A stretch of DNA of 64,000 nucleotides from Serinus canaria. Its lineage: Eukaryota; Chordata; Aves; Passeriformes; Fringillidae. A program made the translations under genes and the position numbers. The notes beneath the pieces were generated by a model. That model had not been told where the DNA came from and made no database searches. It saw nothing but the letters and a program-made list of their open reading frames with translations. The stretch spans positions 4,545,001 through 4,609,000 of the forward strand of contig NC_066332.1 of NCBI RefSeq assembly GCF_022539315.1, given 5' to 3'. Shown here piece by piece: positions 61,886 through 64,000 of this stretch (the stretch's first letter is position 1; every line of letters starts with the position of its first letter).

Positions 61886-62062
61886 GTTATTGCAGCCGAC
61901 TGCAAGAGGGTCACAGTTCTGAAGTATTTCCTGGAAGCCCTTTGTGGACAAGAAGAGCCTTTGCTGGCATTCAAGGGTGGAAAATATGTGTCAGTGGCAC
62001 CCGTCCCAGACGCCATGGGAAAGGAAATGGGAAGCCAAGAGGGAAAACAACTGGAAGATCAG
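61886..62062 (+). CDS. SMG6: SMG6 coding exon E (end of helical domain, start of linker)
   Basis: This 177-nt exon codes exactly 59 residues (phase 0 at both ends). It starts VIAADCKRVTVLKYFLEALC, continues GQEEPLLAFKGGKYVSVAPV and PDAMGKEMGSQEGKQLEDQ, and then runs into the donor GATCAG|gtaccg. The start agrees with the vertebrate SMG6 order TSDK-VIAADCKRV across the 28.5 kb intron. The last part begins the acidic, poorly ordered linker that precedes the PIN nuclease domain in later exons. The acceptor has a long pyrimidine tract ending ccccgtag. Because both ends are phase 0, skipping this exon would keep the frame and delete 59 residues. Confidence 0.96.
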
Positions 62063-64000
62063 GTACCGTGCGGGAAGAGCGCGCCTCGGTGAAGGAAGAA
62101 TCACCCCTGTGGGGCCCAGCCTCTGCCTGCCCTGCAGCTCCCGCTATTTATAGCTGGCCTAGCTGCGTGTGCATTTTATGGGGGGAGGCAGGGGGGGCAA
62201 GTGGTGCACAGCCCTTGTCTCCTGAGTGTGCTTCGCTCGTGCCCTTTCCTGCCAGCCCGGCCCGCCCGCCTCTATCTCGCGCGCCGCTATGAGTTCCAGA
62301 TGCTGCTTTTTTCATACCCAGGGTGGGGGCAGCTTTAATAACGTGCAGCACCACGGCCCCGGGAGAGGAGGTGGGCGAGGGGGTGTCAGGGTTCAGCTTC
62401 AGGATCAAGTTTATAGCCGTGGAGCTCGTTGAGCAGAGGCCTGAGCTCCAGCCTCCAGCACACGTACAGGAAGAGCTGACATTGGCGCCCCGTCCCTCCC
62501 CTGCCTCTCACATCCTGATGTGATTAAGGAATTCAACTCTTGTTTTTCTGCCCTTGCTTGTTCCTGTAGGCCTTGCTTCACTCCAGGCTCCGTGTGTGTG
62601 TTTAAGGGCCCTGCCAGCTGCTCTGCAGGTTGACTCCTTTCTTCTGTTTAATCTTGCAGTTGGAAAGGCCAGGGAAACAGGAGAGAGGAGCAGAGGCGTT
62701 GGGAACGGGAGGCTGGGTGGCCTGGTGCTGCCCAGGCTCACTCTGGCTCCCCTCCCTGTGCTGGGACCGGGCACTCAGAGCCACAGGGATGTCACCCTGA
62801 GCAGGGACAGCACCTCCTCTCTGTCTCATGGGAACTGAAAGTCAGAAAGCTCAGAGAAGCCCAGAGCAGTGCTGTACTCAGCACTCTCCTTGTCCCAGCT
62901 GAGCAGGGGACAGCAAATCCCCAGGCAAGAGTTGTCTCTGTGAGGTGGGAGACCTGGATCTTTGTCCTGTTCTGGAGAAGGTGCTGGAGGTTTTCAAGCT
63001 GGCATGTGGGATGTGGGGATTGTTTAGGTTCTTCCCAGTGTCATGACAGGGATGGTCCTGTTCTTCAGAAGGCTTCTTGTGTTGGCTCAGTCCCTCCAGT
63101 TCCTGCTGTGAGCAAGCACAGTACCAGGATAGCTCCCTCCTGCCCTGTCCCCACAGTCTCTGCTCAGCTGTGGGAATCGCTCCATGAGCTCGTTGTGCAA
63201 CCCTGGAGCTTCCCTCTTGGGCTCTGATCTCAAGGCAGCTTGCAGCTCACCAGAGTGATGACCAGCACTGTGGGGCAAGCAGGTCCTGACCCCCCCCAGC
63301 AGATCTGCATCAGACAGAGGATTGTCCCTGAGGCCCTGGTGTGACACTCTCCCTCTGGCAGCATCCCCCCATCCCCTGTGGTCCAGGCTGTCCCAGCAGA
63401 GGGAAGTGAGCCTGAGGGCTCCCATCTTCCTCGTTCCCATGGCTAAAAGGTCACAGGGAGAGAGGAGAAGGTGGTTCTGTGGCCTGGGTGAAATGATTGA
63501 GTGCACGACTGTGCAGCACTGGGGTTGTTCTAAATTAAGACCACGAGTCCCTTCTGCTGACACGTGTCATGGCAGGCTGCACAGGGCAGGGAGTGGAGCC
63601 CTGCTCTTATCCCTCTGTGCAGGACCTGGCTCCTGCAGCCCTCCAGGGGCACAGAGCAGGTTTTTCTGGCCAGATGCCATCTGGAAATTCTCCCCAGCCC
63701 CATCACAACCCTTGGGTTTTGTGCAGAGAAGGGAGGATGGGTAGTGGCATGGCCAGCCATGGTCACTGGGGAGCAAGGCTGGCTGCATGAGGTGAGGGGT
63801 CTGCAGGCAGCAGTGGAGAGTTGGGCTCCTGGGCAGCACATGTGGGACACATGTTTAGGAACAGGCACTTGTGGGCTCCCATTTGGGTGTGGAATGACTG
63901 GGGAGAGCAGCAGAGCTTGGGCAGAAGGTGGTTGCGAGTGATGGCCAGTTAGACACCAGCCACCATCTCCCACCCTCTTGTATCCCAGAGATTTGGGTAC
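62063..64000 (+). other. SMG6: Start of the SMG6 intron after exon E
   Basis: This phase-0 intron begins gtaccg and continues beyond the window. 62,260-62,530 is a mixed CpG-containing stretch (CTCGCGCGCCGC near 62,276, TTTATAGCC near 62,410) that may be a conserved element. From 62,600 on, only ordinary unique intron sequence is seen. The next SMG6 exon, expected to begin with an acidic stretch, was not found before base 64,000. Confidence 0.88.

Larger units (their letters stand above)
1..64000 (+). other. SMG6: SMG6 (EST1A) gene, internal part, five coding exons
   Basis: The window lies inside SMG6, which encodes the endonuclease that cuts premature-stop mRNAs near the stop codon in nonsense-mediated decay. 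It acts with UPF1, beside SMG5 and SMG7. The five exons join in frame into about 270 residues that follow the known vertebrate protein, including stretches such as [48 protein letters not shown] and CKRVTVLKYFLEALCG. Counting back from the PIN domain, this should be roughly residues 885-1155 of the about 1,420-residue human protein; that range is an estimate. The start codon, UPF1/EJC-binding N-terminus and the PIN domain with its catalytic aspartates are all outside the window. No frameshift or stop interrupts the exons, so this is the functional locus rather than a processed copy. Confidence 0.96.

Noticed and set aside
1..64000. tRNA, rRNA, snRNA or snoRNA genes
   Set aside because: No cloverleaf with A/B boxes, no rRNA-like sequence and no convincing paired C/D or H/ACA boxes were seen by eye. 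A covariance-model scan would be needed to exclude small ones.

Overview
The window is vertebrate nuclear DNA, most likely from a bird. It has short exons separated by multi-kilobase introns, AG/GT splice borders, GT and AT microsatellites, minisatellites and 3' fragments of CR1 LINEs (the ending 'ccttccaacccaaaccattct' occurs almost intact near 47,435). CR1 3' ends of this type are the commonest repeats of bird genomes. No operon, CRISPR array, prokaryotic promoter or intact transposon was seen.

One gene explains all the convincing coding sequence: SMG6 (EST1A), the endonuclease of nonsense-mediated mRNA decay, read on the + strand. Five consecutive internal coding exons are present: 171-316, 24137-24253, 24756-24924, 33139-33340 and 61886-62062. 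They total 811 nt, about 270 amino acids. Splice phases agree at all four junctions and the spliced peptide follows the vertebrate SMG6 protein without gaps. This segment is the C-terminal half of the helical 14-3-3/TPR-like (EST1) region plus the start of the linker to the nuclease domain. The N-terminal exons lie upstream of base 1, and the catalytic PIN domain lies downstream of base 64,000.

The layout is: end of an upstream intron (1-170); exon A; a 23.8 kb intron; exons B and C, only 502 bp apart; an 8.2 kb intron; exon D; a 28.5 kb intron; exon E; and the first 1.9 kb of the next intron. Nearly 99% of the window is intronic.

The introns contain GC- and CpG-rich patches (about 8.7-9.1, 10.4-10.7, 29.45-30.0, 32.8-33.06 and 58.05-58.2 kb). 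They also contain AT-rich, low-repeat blocks that look like conserved non-coding elements, two of them with a perfect POU octamer. There are two minisatellites built as alternating two-unit repeats (43,990-44,296 and 51,260-51,407), a 98-bp tandem duplication, a perfect 20-bp inverted repeat at 56,492-56,548, a tight hairpin at 20,934-20,957, and two or three CR1 remnants.

I found no convincing second gene on either strand and no undescribed multi-gene system. The points most worth checking are the intronic CpG patches as possible alternative promoters, the octamer-containing blocks, the alternating minisatellites and the perfect inverted repeat. Conservation claims are inferred from base composition and motifs, because no alignment could be run.
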